This document shows positions 10,105 to 20,540 of a stretch of 64,000 nt of DNA, one piece after another. A program made the position numbers and the translations under genes. The first letter of the stretch is position 1. Each line of letters opens with the position of its first letter. This stretch comes from Ahaetulla prasina (taxonomy: Eukaryota > Chordata > Lepidosauria > Squamata > Colubridae): assembly GCF_028640845.1 (NCBI RefSeq), contig NC_080548.1, positions 5,636,314 through 5,700,313 on the forward strand, read 5' to 3'. The notes below the pieces were generated by a model. That model was given only the letters and a program-made list of their open reading frames with translations, was not told where the DNA came from and ran no database searches.

Positions 10105-10215
10105 GTAAGTTGACTTTGTAAAAATATACAAATAGAATGAGACTATTGCCTTATACACTGTAAGCCGCCCTGAGTCTTCGGAGAAGGGCGGGATATAAAT
10201 GTAAACAACAAAAAA
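10105..10215 (+). mobile_element. L2-type LINE 3' tail
   Basis: Contains CCGCCCTGAGTCTTCGGAGAAGGGCGGGATATAAAT-type sequence, a self-complementary 3' hairpin also present at about 49520 and 63427. An A-rich tail follows. Confidence 0.75.
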
Positions 10216-10465
10216 AAGTTAATTGCTAACTAATTGCCATCAGCCTATTTATTTATTATTATAAATAAATAAATTTATTTACATTAATTATAGCTGCCCA
10301 CTCCCATAGATTCTGGGCTGCTTGTAAATACAAATCCCAAACCTAAAAACCATTAAAAGCATATAACCCCATATACAACCCTGACTAAAACAATCCAACA
10401 ATTAGAAATCCCACCAAACCAAGAGTCCTGGTCACACTGGTCAACCTGTGACGTGGCCCGAGATC
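10216..10465. other. AT-rich flank of the Gypsy insertion
   Basis: A (TTTA)n/(AAAT)n patch at 10245-10285, then unassigned sequence up to the target-site duplication AAGAC. Confidence 0.5.
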
Positions 10466-10470
10466 AAGAC

Positions 10471-10659
10471 TGTTATGTATTAATGCTGTACCTTTAAATA
10501 TTTGAGCGGGAAATCAGCACGTTGCTGATTGGTCAAACCCTCCAACAGAACTATATAAAAGGAGAGGGTTTTCGCCCAGCCTGTTGCTGGGTTCACCCTA
10601 TATTAAAGAGCTGTTGTCACTACCCTGGTCTCCAGCCTCGTTACTTCCCGAACTTAACA
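10471..10659 (+). repeat. Gypsy LTR 1
   Basis: Begins TGTTATGTATT and ends GAACTTAACA. Length is 189 bp, identical or nearly so to the other two LTRs. Preceded by the AAGAC duplication. Confidence 0.93.
10535..10560 (+). promoter_or_regulatory. LTR promoter: CCAAT (inverted) and TATA box
   Basis: GCTGATTGGTC (an inverted CCAAT box) lies about 15 bases upstream of CTATATAAAAGG. The TATA box is at 10552-10560. The same pair recurs in the other LTRs, with TATA boxes at 14903-14911 and 19269-19277. This would drive the full-length element RNA. Confidence 0.7.
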
Positions 10660-10660
10660 T

Positions 10661-10678
10661 TGGCGACGAAGGTGGGAT
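10661..10678 (+). promoter_or_regulatory. Primer-binding site
   Basis: TGGCGACGAAGGTGGGA begins one base after the LTR, where the 3' end of a host tRNA primes minus-strand cDNA. The copy behind LTR2 is at 15012-15029. The same sequence serves the younger Gypsy on the minus strand (31782-31798). I do not assign the tRNA. Confidence 0.7.
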
Positions 10679-10756
10679 CTCGAGGCTAAGGAGAACCAGA
10701 ACCGAGCTGAAGCACGATAGTTCCGAACCCAGCAAACTCAGGGCAGAAACGCGGAA

Positions 10757-11500
10757 ATGGCAAACACGCCACCCGCACCGTACAACCCGGTCAAGGAGAA
10801 ATGGGGAACGTATATGACCCGTTTGAAAGCTTTCTAAAGCCAACGAACTACAGGGATCCCGGATAACCAAGCGGGCTTACTTCTTAAGCCATTGTGGGCG
10901 GAGGTCATCGAGATTGCGGAAGCCCTGGCAGAGCCAACGCCGATACAATCGGTATCGTGGCGACTCTGCAGACTTTGCTGAAGAACCATTTCGCGCCGAC
11001 GCCGTCCAAATACGTGCAGCGGTTTGAATTGAGAACGAGACAGATGGAGGCGAATCCGCCGGTGACTACATGGCGCTTTAAGAAGAGCGTCAAGGACTGC
11101 GGATACGAGACCTAGGCAGTGCTACTCGAGCAACTCATCCGAGGGGTCAAGGACATCCGCTCACGGCGACGGCTGCTAGCCAAGAGCAACCTGACTAGCC
11201 AACGCTCTGGACGAAGCCAGAGCACGAAATGTCTACTAAAGCAGCAGAGACCCTGCAAAAGCCTCTTCAATCCAAGGCGAGCTCAAAGCCAACGCCAGTA
11301 CACCAGGAGGAGATTCAGTCCGAATCCGGCGGTGAGGCGAGGATGAGGAAGGGTCTGCCGGACCGAGAAACGCGACTTTGAGGACCGTGGCGAGTGCGGA
11401 AGCTGCGGAGGGCAGCATCAGCGCCAACGCTGCAGGTTTAAAGACGCAACATGCCGGCGGTGTGGGAAGAAAGGCATAGCTCAGGTTTGCAGAGCGGCCC
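10757..11500 (+). pseudogene. Gypsy gag, copy 1 (broken)
   Basis: Starts at the ATG following GCGGAA, matching the start in copy 2. The capsid-like region and the nucleocapsid zinc knuckle can be followed only by switching frames repeatedly. Relative to copy 2, bases are missing at several points between 10824 and 10900 and again at 11030-11170. The knuckle at about 11455-11490 keeps its cysteines, but indels remove the histidine position. Family role: Gag forms the particle and packages the RNA. It cannot be made from this copy as written. Confidence 0.8.
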
Positions 11501-11599
11501 AACCTTCCGCCGAAAATTCAAATCGGCCAATCAAAACGCGGAACCGGAAAGGCGGCCCGCGATTGGTTCAAACAAGAAAGGCGAAGTCTAACCAAGCGA

Positions 11600-13570
11600 C
11601 TGTCATTATAGGCGCGCCTCAACCAAAGTGGAAAAGAAGATTTTCACAAAGCCCAAGATCGAGGGAGTACGGTGCAGGCTTGAAGTAGACACGGGATCAG
11701 CGATCACCATCATGTCCTGGGACACTTTGGCGAAGTCGCTGCCGTCCGTCAAGCGCCACCTGCAAGCACAGCGGCTACGAGTGCACGACTACCAGGGAAT
11801 CGCATCCCTGTTCGAGGACCACCTCCGTCCGAGTCGAGTATGGTCCACATAAAAGACCCTGCCCATCACGATCGTCGAAGGAACTCTGCCCAGTCTGTTG
11901 GGACTAGACTGGTTTCGTGCCCTGGGCATGGGAGTGACTGGCATCTACAAGTGACTGTAACCTGAAAGACATTCTCTTTAACGAGTTCGAAGATGTCTTC
12001 AAGGACTGCCTGGGCAAGTACAAAGGGACCCCTATTTCCTTCAACTTAGACCCCAGGTAGCCCCATTAGGCTTAAGGCGAGGAGAGTCCTTTTGCCCTAA
12101 AACCAAAATTGATAAGGAGCTGGATAAGCTCATTAATCAAGGGATCTTGGTGCCAGTCGATCACGCAAGGTGGGAGACGCCAATCGTCACCCCATAAAAC
12201 CGGACGGGTCAATTAGAATTTGCGCTGACTACAAGGCGACGCTAACAAAGCCTTACAGAAAAGCGCCACCCGGTTCCCGTAGTGCAACACTTATTGCACT
12301 CTTTGGGGCAAGGGCAAGTCTTGCAAAGTTAGACTTGGCCCAGGCCTACCAACAACTGCCAGTAGACGCCCGCACAGCCGAAGCCCAAACGATTGTGACG
12401 CACAGGGTGCCTTCAAGTGCACCCGATTACAATTTGGGGTCAGTGTGGCACCAGGGCTGTTCCAAAACCTGATGGAACGACTACTGCAGGGCTCCCAGGG
12501 TAGTTCCTTACTGATGATGTCCTAATTTCAGGGAAAACATGGAGGAACTGGGGAGCGGTTAAGAAAGGTCTTGAGCATTTTCCGACAGCCGGGTTAAAAG
12601 TCAAGACAAACAAATGCCAGATCGGGGTCGAATCCACGACTTCTTGGGCTACCGGATAGACAAGAAAGGAATTCACCCTACTGAGAGCAAGGTTAAGGCA
12701 ATTAGAAAGGCTCCAGCGCCCAAAAACAAAGCAGAGCTGCAGGCATTCCTAGGATTGGTTAATTTTTACGGTCTTTTAAAGAACAAAGCAACCGCTATGA
12801 ACCGCTGCATAGGCTCTTAGGGAAAAATACTGTTTGGTCTTGGGGAAAGTCGGAAAATAGGGCTTTTGAAGCAGTAAAGAACCTGCTCTCAAGTGATAGC
12901 CTGCTCATCCAATATCACGACTCATTACCCCTAGTGTTAGTTTGCGGCGCCCTTATGGGGTGGGGCTGTACTCAGCCATAGACTTCCAAACGGGTACAGA
13001 AGCCCCTATAGCGTTCTATTCGAGAACGATGTCCTCCCAGAGAGGAACTACAGCCAGTTAGACAAAGAAGCACTAGCCATTGTATCAGGGTCAAGAAATT
13101 CCACGAGTATGTCTTTGGGCGGAATTTCAAATCGTGACTGACCACAGACCGCTACTAGGAATACTGGCTGGCGATCACCAACGCCTGTGGCACTTTCGCG
13201 ATTGACCCGATGGACTATATTCTTAGCCGCTTATTCGTACAAGCTGCAACATCGACCAGGAAAAGAAGTGGGGCATGCAGACGCATTAAGCCGATGCCCA
13301 TTACCTGGGGCGACCGAAGACCCCACTCCAGGAACACCCATCCTACTTATTGACTCTTTGGACTCTGGCCCAGTCACATCTAAGGAAGTGGCTCGGGCAT
13401 CATACCGGGACATTGTGTTAAGGACTGTACTCGGTTGGGTACAGAGAGGGTCATTGCGCGCGTAAAGGTTCAAAGAATTTGTCAAAAAACGAGATGAGCT
13501 CTCAGCTCAAGGGGGGTGTCTGTTATGGGGTGATCGTGTAATAATTCCTGAAAAGTTAAGGGGAAAGGTA
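11600..13570 (+). pseudogene. Gypsy protease-RT-RNase H, copy 1 (broken)
   Basis: The aspartic protease motif VDTGS is visible within the frame 11628-11852. RT landmarks follow in scattered frames: RICADYKATL, LAQAYQQLPVD, then the catalytic box region near 12500-12525, where the reading frame is lost by missing bases. The RNase H landmark TDHRPLL is near 13135. Each landmark has an exact counterpart in copy 2. Family roles are polyprotein cleavage, cDNA synthesis and RNA removal. None could be produced intact. Confidence 0.82.
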
Positions 13571-14758
13571 TTGGACCTCCTCCACGAGGGTCACCCAGGA
13601 ATCGTCAGGATGAAGGGGTTAGCCAGAAGCTATGTATGGTGGCCACTCATGGACGCAGAGATTGCTGAAAGGGTAGGGAAATGTCAGGCTTGCCAAGAAT
13701 CCAGACCCCTACCCCCAACGGCCCCAGTCAGAGAATGGGAAAAGCCCCAAGGGCCCTGGTCAAGAATCCACATTGATTTTGCTGGCCCTTTTCACGGCCA
13801 AACATTCCTAATAGTTGTGGATGCATTTTCTAAATGGTTGGAGGTCATACTCATGAAATCCACTACGGCCGAAGCAGTAATTGCAACCCTGCGCCACCTA
13901 TTCGCAACTCACGGATTGCCGGACACTCTGGTGTCCGACAATGGGCCTCAATTCACGGCAGCCCAGTTTGAAGAATACCTGGCAGAGGAAGGCATCCGAC
14001 ATGCCCTCTCTGCGCCTTTCCACCCTGCGTCGAATGGCCTTGCAGAGCGTTCCGTCCGGAGCGCTAAGGAGGCATTGTCCAGGCTAAAGCCAGGTGACTG
14101 GCAAGCAAAAATAGACTTTTTCCTAGCAATCCAGCACAGAACCCCAAGCACGGCCACCGGGAAAAGCCCAGCCGAATTGCTAATGGGACGGAAACTCCGG
14201 TGCCCACTGGACCGTTTGAATCCCCATTACACACCAGAGGGTTACAAAGGAAAACTAGAAAAGACCAGGGAAATGAGCATAGGCGACCCGGTGTGGGCTC
14301 GAAACTATGGGGACGGCCCTAGTTGGCTCACAGGACAAATAATTAAAGTAACTGGCCCAAAATCATACGTGGTAGAGCTACCCGACAACCGAGTGTGGAG
14401 GCGCCACATAGATCAGTTAAGGAAACGAATAACCGACCAAACTGAACCAAATGAAACATATCATGATCAATACCAATTTGATTCCACAGCCAACAATGAC
14501 CCGGGGGAGGCGCAAGACTTAGCTCAGGTCTCTGAGTTCCAGCGACGCCATCAGGTTCCGGAGGGAAGCGGCAGGGAAATTGAAAAAAGTAATCCAAGGC
14601 CCGATGACCAAGAAAAAGAGTCGGCCAATAATCCGGAGCCCGTTGGCCCAGAGAAAGTGCTGGGAGGAGAAAACAGCCCCTCCGACCAGCTCAAAACACC
14701 ACCCAGAACTGAACCGCGAGGTCAGAAAGAACTAGGAGACGCCAGGTTATTTGCGTGA
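13571..14758 (+). CDS. Gypsy integrase region, copy 1 (395 codons open)
   Basis: An uninterrupted internal part of the pol polyprotein. The first ATG is not a natural start, since pol is translated as a fusion and cleaved. In order it shows an HHCC zinc finger (HEGHPG...CQACQ), then the catalytic core with the D-D-E triad (IDFAG, VSDNGPQF, LAERSVRSAKE). A C-terminal domain with GPKSYVVEL, reminiscent of the GPY/F module, follows. The charged tail is cut short, because near the end the frame shifts relative to copy 2 and stops at DARLFA. The enzyme family inserts element cDNA into host DNA with a 5-bp stagger, matching the AAGAC duplication. The catalytic residues are all present. No chromodomain is visible. 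Confidence 0.88.
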   Translation: MDLLHEGHPGIVRMKGLARSYVWWPLMDAEIAERVGKCQACQESRPLPPTAPVREWEKPQGPWSRIHIDFAGPFHGQTFLIVVDAFSKWLEVILMKSTTAEAVIATLRHLFATHGLPDTLVSDNGPQFTAAQFEEYLAEEGIRHALSAPFHPASNGLAERSVRSAKEALSRLKPGDWQAKIDFFLAIQHRTPSTATGKSPAELLMGRKLRCPLDRLNPHYTPEGYKGKLEKTREMSIGDPVWARNYGDGPSWLTGQIIKVTGPKSYVVELPDNRVWRRHIDQLRKRITDQTEPNETYHDQYQFDSTANNDPGEAQDLAQVSEFQRRHQVPEGSGREIEKSNPRPDDQEKESANNPEPVGPEKVLGGENSPSDQLKTPPRTEPRGQKELGDARLFA

Positions 14759-14810
14759 CTACGAAAAATAACATGTAAATATTTATGTAAATATAGGCAA
14801 AGTGTTTTCT

Positions 14811-14821
14811 GGGAGGAGGAG
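14811..14821 (+). promoter_or_regulatory. Polypurine tract, copy 1
   Basis: GGGAGGAGGAG directly precedes LTR2 and would prime plus-strand cDNA. Copy 2 has GGGAGGGGAGGAG at 19175-19187, so copy 1 lacks two G residues. Confidence 0.8.
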
Positions 14822-15010
14822 TGTTATGTATTAATGCTGTACCTTTAAATATTTGAGCGGGAAATCAGCACGTTCCTGATTGGTCAAACCCTCCAACAGA
14901 ACTATATAAAAGGAGAGGGTTTTCGCCCAGCCTGTTGCTGGGTTCACCCTATATTAAAGAGCTGTTGTCACTACCCTGGTCTCCAGCCTCGTTACTTCCC
15001 GAACTTAACA
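14822..15010 (+). repeat. Gypsy LTR 2 (shared middle LTR)
   Basis: 189 bp. It differs from LTR1 at one visible site (CACGTTCCTG instead of CACGTTGCTG). It serves as the 3' LTR of copy 1 and the 5' LTR of copy 2. Confidence 0.93.
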
Positions 15011-15107
15011 TTGGCGACGAAGGTGGGATCTCGAGGCTAAGGAGAACCAGAACCGAGCTGAAGCACGATAGTTCCGAACCCAGCAAACTCAGGGCAGAAA
15101 CGCGGAA

Positions 15108-15870
15108 ATGGCAAACACGCCACCCGCACCGTACAACCCGGTCAAGGAGAAATGGGGAACGTATATGACCCGTTTCGAAAGCTTTCTAGAAGCCAACGAA
15201 CTACAGGGGATCCCGGATAACCGCAAACGGGCTTACTTCTTAAGCCATTGTGGGCCGGAGGTCATCGAGATTGCGGAAGCCCTGGCAGAGCCAACGCCGA
15301 TACAATCGGTATCGTGGCCGACTCTGCAGACCTTGCTGAAGAACCATTTCGCGCCGACGCCGTCCAAATACGTGCAGCGGTTTGAATTCGGAGAACGTAG
15401 ACAGATGGAGGGCGAATCCATCGGTGACTACATGGCCGCTTTAAGAAGAGCGTCCAAGGACTGCGGATACCGAGACCTAGACGAGGTGCTACTCGAGCAA
15501 CTCGTCCGAGGGGTCAAGGACATCCGTCTCACGGGCGACGGCTGCTAGCCAAGAGCAACCTGATTAGCCAACGCTCTGGACGAAGCCAGAGCACACGAAA
15601 TGTCTACTAAAGCAGCAGAGACCCTGCAAAAGCCTCTTCAATCCAAGGCGAGCTCAAAGCCAACGCCAGTACACCAGGAGGAGATTCAGTCCGAATCCGG
15701 CGGTGAGGCGAGGAGGAGGAAGGGTCTGCCGGACTGAGAAGCGACTTTGAGGACCGTGGCGAGTGCGGAAGCTGCGGAGGGCAGCATCAGCGCCAACGCT
15801 GCAGGTTTAAAGACGCAACATGCCGGCGGTGTGGGAAGAAAGGGCACTTAGCTCAGGTCTGCAGAGCGCC
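15108..15870 (+). pseudogene. Gypsy gag, copy 2
   Basis: The first 146 codons (15108-15548) are open. They contain a retrotransposon-gag/capsid region with EKWGTYMTRFESFLEANEL, FLSHCGPEVIEIAEAL and LKNHFAPTPSKYVQRFEFGE. The frame then breaks where bases are missing around 15540. Downstream, a first Cys-rich knuckle (CGSCGGQHQRQRC-like) and a complete CCHC knuckle (C-x2-C-x4-H-x4-C, 15821-15862) remain readable. This copy is better preserved than copy 1 in gag, while copy 1 is better in integrase. Confidence 0.85.
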
Positions 15871-15995
15871 CAACCTTCCCGCCGAAAATTCAAATCGGCC
15901 AATCAAAGCGGAACCGGAAAGGCGCCCGCGATTGGTTCAAACAAGAAAGGCGCGAAGTCTAACCAAACGACTGTCATTATAGGTCACCAACCAAA

Positions 15996-16658
15996 GTGGA
16001 AAAGAAGATTTTCACAAAGCCCAAGATCGAGGGAGTACGGTGCAGGCTTGAAGTAGACACGGGATCAGCGATCACCATCATGTCCTGGGACACTCTGGCG
16101 GAGTCGCTGCCGTCCGTCGCGAAGCGCCACCTGCAAGCACAGCGGCTACGAGTGCACGACTACCAGGGAAATCGCATCCCTGTTCGAGGGACCACCTCCG
16201 TCCGAGTCGAGTATGGTCCACATAAAAAGACCCTGCCCATCACGATCGTCGAAGGAACTCTGCCCAGTCTGTTGGGGCTAGACTGGTTTCGTGCCCTGGG
16301 CATGGGAGTGACTGGCATCTACCGAAGTGACTGTAACCTGAAAGACATTCTCTTTAACGAGTTCGAAGATGTCTTCAAGGACTGCCTGGGCAAGTACAAA
16401 GGGACCCCTATTTCCTTCAACTTAGACCCCCAGGTAGCCCCTATTAGGCTTAAGGCGAGGAGAGTCCTTTGCCCTAAAACCAAAATTGATAAGGAGCTGG
16501 ATAAGCTCATTAATCAGGGATCTTGGTGCCAGTCGATCACGCAAGTGGGAGACGCCAATCGTCACCCCATAAAACCGGACGGGTCAATTAGAATTTGCGC
16601 TGACTACAAGGCGACGCTTAACAAAGCCTTACAGAAAAGCGCTTACCGGTTCCCGTAG
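15996..16658 (+). pseudogene. Gypsy protease and RT N-terminus, copy 2 (220 codons open)
   Basis: The open frame carries the aspartic protease active site EVDTGSAITIM at about residues 19-29. SLLGLDWFRALGMGV follows, the hydrophobic end of retropepsin-like proteases. It then enters the reverse transcriptase N-terminus, with KGTPISFNLDPQVAPI and PDGSIRICADYKATLNKAL. The frame ends where bases are missing near 16655. The protease catalytic Asp-Thr-Gly is intact. Confidence 0.87.
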
Positions 16659-17800
16659 TGCAACACTTATTGCACTCTTTGGGGCAAGGGCAAGTCTTTG
16701 CAAAGTTAGACTTGGCCCAAGCCTACCAACAACTGCCAGTAGACGCCCGCACAGCCAAGCCCAAACGATTGACGCACAGGGTGCCTTCAAGTGCACCCGA
16801 TTACAATTTGGGGTCAGTGTGGCACCAGGGCTGTTCCAAAACCTGATGGAACGACTACTGCAGGGCTCCCAGGGTAGTTCCTTACTGATGATGTCCTAAT
16901 TTCAGGGGAAAACATGGAGGAACTGGGGGAGCGGTTAAGAAAGGTCTTGAGCATTTTCCGGACAGCCGGGTTAAAAGTCAAGACAAACAAATGCCAGATA
17001 GGGGTCGAATCCGTCGACTTCTTGGGCTACCGGATAGACAAGAAAGGAATTCACCCTACTGAGAGCAAGGTTAAGGCAATTAGAAGGCTCCAGCGCCAAA
17101 AACAAAGCAGAGCTGCAGGCATTCCTAGGATTGGTTAATTTTACGCGGTCTTTTAAAGAACAAAGCAACTGCTATGGAACCGCTGCATAGGCTCTTAGGA
17201 AAAATACTGTTTGGTCTTGGGGAAAGTCAGAAAATAGGGCTTTTGAAGCAGTAAAGAACCTGCTCTCAAGTGATAGCCTGCTCATCCAATATCACGACTC
17301 ATTACCCCTAGTGTTGGTTTATGCACGCCCTTATGGGGTGGGGCTGTACTCAGCCATAGACTTCCAAACGGCACAGAAGCCCCTATAGCGTTCTATTCGA
17401 GAACGATGTCCTCCCAGAGAGGAACTACAGCCAATTAGACAAAGAAGCACTAGCCATTGTATCAGGGTCAAGAAATTCCACGAGTATGTCTTTGGGCGGA
17501 ATTTTGAAATCGTGACTGACCACAGACCGCTACTAGGAATACTGGCTGGCGACCCAACGCCTGTGGCACTTTCGCCACGATTGACCCGATGGACTATATT
17601 CTTAGCCGCTTATTCGCACAAGCTGCAACATCGACCAGGAAAAGAAGTGGGCATGCAGACGCATTGCCGATGCCCATTACCTGGGGCGATCAAGACCCCA
17701 CCCAGGGACACCCATCCTACTTATTGACTCTTTGGACTCTGGCCCAGTCACATCTAAGGAAGTGGCTCGGCATCATACCGGACATTGTGTTAAGGACTGT
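16659..17800 (+). pseudogene. Gypsy RT/RNase H, copy 2 (broken)
   Basis: Readable pieces are FAKLDLAQAYQQLPVD (from about 16699), a thumb-side piece CQIGVESVDFLGYRIDKKGIHP (16990-17060), and RNase H TDHRPLLGILAGD (17515-17553). At the catalytic YxDD-type box (about 16875-16900) the same bases are absent as in copy 1, so both copies share that lesion. Other breaks are private to this copy. Confidence 0.82.
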
Positions 17801-17929
17801 ACTCGGTTGGGTACAGAGAGGTGGCCGCTGCGCCGGGCGTAAAGGTTCAAAGAATTTGTCAAAACGAGATGAGCTCTCAGCTCAAGGGGTGTCTGTTATG
17901 GGGTGATCGTGTAATAATTCCTGAAAAGT

Positions 17930-19135
17930 TAAGGGAAAGGTATTGGACCTCCTCCACGAGGGTCACCCAGGAATCGAGGATGAAGGGGTTAGCCAGAAGC
18001 TATGTATGGTGGCCACTCATGGACGCAGAGATTGCTGAGAGGGTAGGGAAATGTCAGGCTTGCCAAGAGTCCAGACCTCTACCCCAACGGCCCCAGTCAG
18101 AGAATGGGAAAAGCCCCAAGGGCCCTGGTCAAGAATCCACATTGATTTTGCTGGCCCGTTTCACGGCCAAACATTCCTAATAGTTGTGGATGCATTTTCT
18201 AAATGGTTGGAGGTCATACTCATGAAATCCACTACGGCCGAAGCAGTAATTGCAACCTGCGCCACCTATTCGCAACTCACGGATTGCCGGACACCCTGGT
18301 GCCCGACAATGGGCCCCAATTCACGGCAGCCCAGTTTGAAGAATACCTGGCAGAGGAAGGCATCCGACATGCCCTCACTGCGCCTTTCCACCCTGCGTCG
18401 AATGGTTTTGCAGAGCGTTCCGTCCGGAGCGCTAAGGAGGCATTGTCCAGGCTCAAGCCAGGTGACTGGCAAACAAAATAGACTTTTCCTAGCAATCCAG
18501 CACAGAACCCCAAGCACGGCCACCGGAAAAGCCCAGCCGAATTGCTAATGGGACGGAAACTCCGTGCCCACTGGACCGCTTGAATCCCCATTACACACCA
18601 GAGGGTTACAAGGAAAACTAGAAAAGACCAGGAAATGAGCATAGGCGACCCGGTGTGGGCTCGAAACTATGGGGACGGCCCTAGTTGGCTCACCGGACAA
18701 ATAATTAAAGTAACTGGCCCAAAATCATACGTGGTAGAGCTACCCGACAACGAGTGGAGGCGCCACATAGATCAGTTAAGGAAACGAATAACCGACCAAA
18801 CTGAACCAAATGAAACATATCATGATCAATACCAATTTGATTCCACAGCCAACAATGACCCGGGGGAGGCGCAAGACTTAGCTCAGGTCTCTGAGTTCCA
18901 GCGACGCCATCAGGTTCCGGAGGGAAGCGGCAGGGAAATTGAAAAAAGTAATCCAAGGCCCGATGACCAAGAAAAAGAGTCGGCCAATAATCCGGAGCCC
19001 GTTGGCCCAGAGAAAGTGCTGGGAGGAGAAAACAGCCCCTCCGACCAGCTCAAAACACCACCCAGAACTGAACCGCGCAGGTCAGAAAGAACTAGGAGAC
19101 GCCCAGGTTATTTGCGTGACTACGTCGAAAAATAA
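17930..19135 (+). pseudogene. Gypsy integrase, copy 2 (frameshifted)
   Basis: The zinc-finger and core motifs of copy 1 recur here but are spread over three frames (17821-18180, 18051-18548, 18203-18481). Single bases are missing, for example at 18257, 18485 and 18565. The last frame, 18635-19135, is open through the GPKSYVVEL region to a natural-looking end, RRRPGYLRDYVEK. That tail shows what copy 1 lost at its C-terminus. Confidence 0.85.
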
Positions 19136-19187
19136 CATGTAAATATTTATGTAAATATAGGCAAAGTGTTTTCTGGGAGGGGAGGAG

Positions 19188-19376
19188 TGTTATGTATTAA
19201 TGCTGTACCTTTAAATATTTGAGCGGGAAATCAGCACGTTGCTGATTGGTCAAACCCTCCAACAGAACTATATAAAAGGAGAGGGTTTTCGCCCAGCCTG
19301 TTGCTGGGTTCACCCTATATTAAAGAGCTGTTGTCACTACCCTGGTCTCCAGCCTCGTTACTTCCCGAACTTAACA
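19188..19376 (+). repeat. Gypsy LTR 3
   Basis: 189 bp, TGTTATG...CTTAACA, followed at once by the AAGAC duplication and host sequence. Confidence 0.93.
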
Positions 19377-19425
19377 AAGACCACATCATTTTCACCTCCA
19401 GAGCAGCAAGGGCTGTTTATACCTC

Positions 19426-19456
19426 GGGGGGGTGGGTGGGGTGGGGTGGGGTGGGG
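19426..19456 (+). repeat. (GGGGT)n G-rich minisatellite
   Basis: At least six G3-G7 runs spaced by single T residues, a strong candidate for G-quadruplex folding. It sits 50 bp beyond LTR3. Confidence 0.7.
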
Positions 19457-20221
19457 ATCCAGTTCCAGAAGACAGCAGCAGTCATCCCTGCTCCTCCCAA
19501 AAACCAAACTTTAAACAGAGGGTCTCAGTTCTGCTTACCTACAAAGCAGACCTTCTAAGTACCTTTAATGACTCACAGTTAACAACTATCTCACCACACC
19601 TCCCATTCCCTGGGGTCTTGCCTGAGGCCAAGCCTGATAATCATGTGGGCACATTTCTGGGAGGGAACCTCTCACCTGAGCTACCCCAGTTTGTAGAAAT
19701 GTGGTAAGAATTTTTTTTTTAAAGCTTTGCAAAGCAACATGCTGCTTAATATTTGTGCAAACCCACCTCCAAATTTTGTTTCATTTTTCTGCTAACTGTT
19801 GGTGGTTCAGTCTAGAGAGAATTCAGGAACACAGCTATGGGGGGTTGGTGGGAAGAAGAGATCCAACAGTCTTTGAGTTACTCATCATCCATACTCATCC
19901 ACCAGAGGCCTTGATTATAGACACCAGGTTGACACCTAATCCACAATGAAATCATAGAAGAGGCAGATTTATTAGACATTGACCTGGCATTCAAAAGCAG
20001 CAGGTGGAAACTGGGCCCACCAAGATCTACCTGATCCTGAGGGTGAATGCTGAGAACCAGTTATTGGGGTTTCTCAATGTTCCCAACACCCCATGATGAC
20101 GCTTTACCCTGATTAACAACACCTTATCCCAACAGTAGATGAACTCTTCCTGTGGCTTCATATGAATGTTTGATAACATTTGTCCTTGTCACTAACAGGT
20201 GTCTGTAGCCAGACCAGTAGT
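19457..20221. other. No recognised feature
   Basis: Unassigned, mostly non-repetitive sequence. The frames present (for example 19432-19707 and 19701-19949) show no domain. Confidence 0.45.
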
Positions 20222-20415
20222 AGGTTCCACTTACCTTCGCTACCAGTTCAGAACTGTGAGTGCTCATGCGTGGTGCTTTTGCGCATGCACAGAATATTCT
20301 ATGCGTGTGCAGAGTGTCCGTGATAACGTCCGGGCGGATGAGCAGAGCCTCCCGCCACTGCCACTACCTGTTCTCCCAAACAGGGGTGAACTGGTAGAAA
20401 CCCACCACTGAGCCA
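20222..20415 (-). repeat. Interspersed repeat, CAGTGGTGGGTTGCTACC family
   Basis: Reverse-orientation relative of 9374-9528. It ends GAACTGGTAGAAACCCACCACTG and contains the TGCGCATGCACAGAATATTC motif characteristic of the family centre. Confidence 0.6.
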
Positions 20416-20540
20416 GACCATGTTTCAACTCTCAGTCACCCACATGTGGATGGGTTTTATCCCAGGTGTGGCTCATGTTCAGCCTAATGAGGCAGTGGGA
20501 CACCATCATGTTCTCCATTTTATATAGTTCCCTCTTCTTG

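Larger units (their letters stand above)
10471..19376 (+). mobile_element. Tandem Ty3/Gypsy dimer: LTR-int-LTR-int-LTR
   Basis: Three 189-bp LTRs (10471-10659, 14822-15010, 19188-19376) enclose two colinear internal regions of 4162 and 4177 bp. Each encodes gag, protease, reverse transcriptase, RNase H and integrase in that order, which places it in Ty3/Gypsy. The integrase zinc-finger style (GHPGIVR...VWWP) suggests the Mag/K02A2.6-like lineage. AAGAC flanks the whole array (10466-10470, 19377-19381), so it descends from one integration. Neither internal LTR junction has its own duplication. Both copies carry many frameshifts, mostly 1-2 base losses. Confidence 0.92.
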
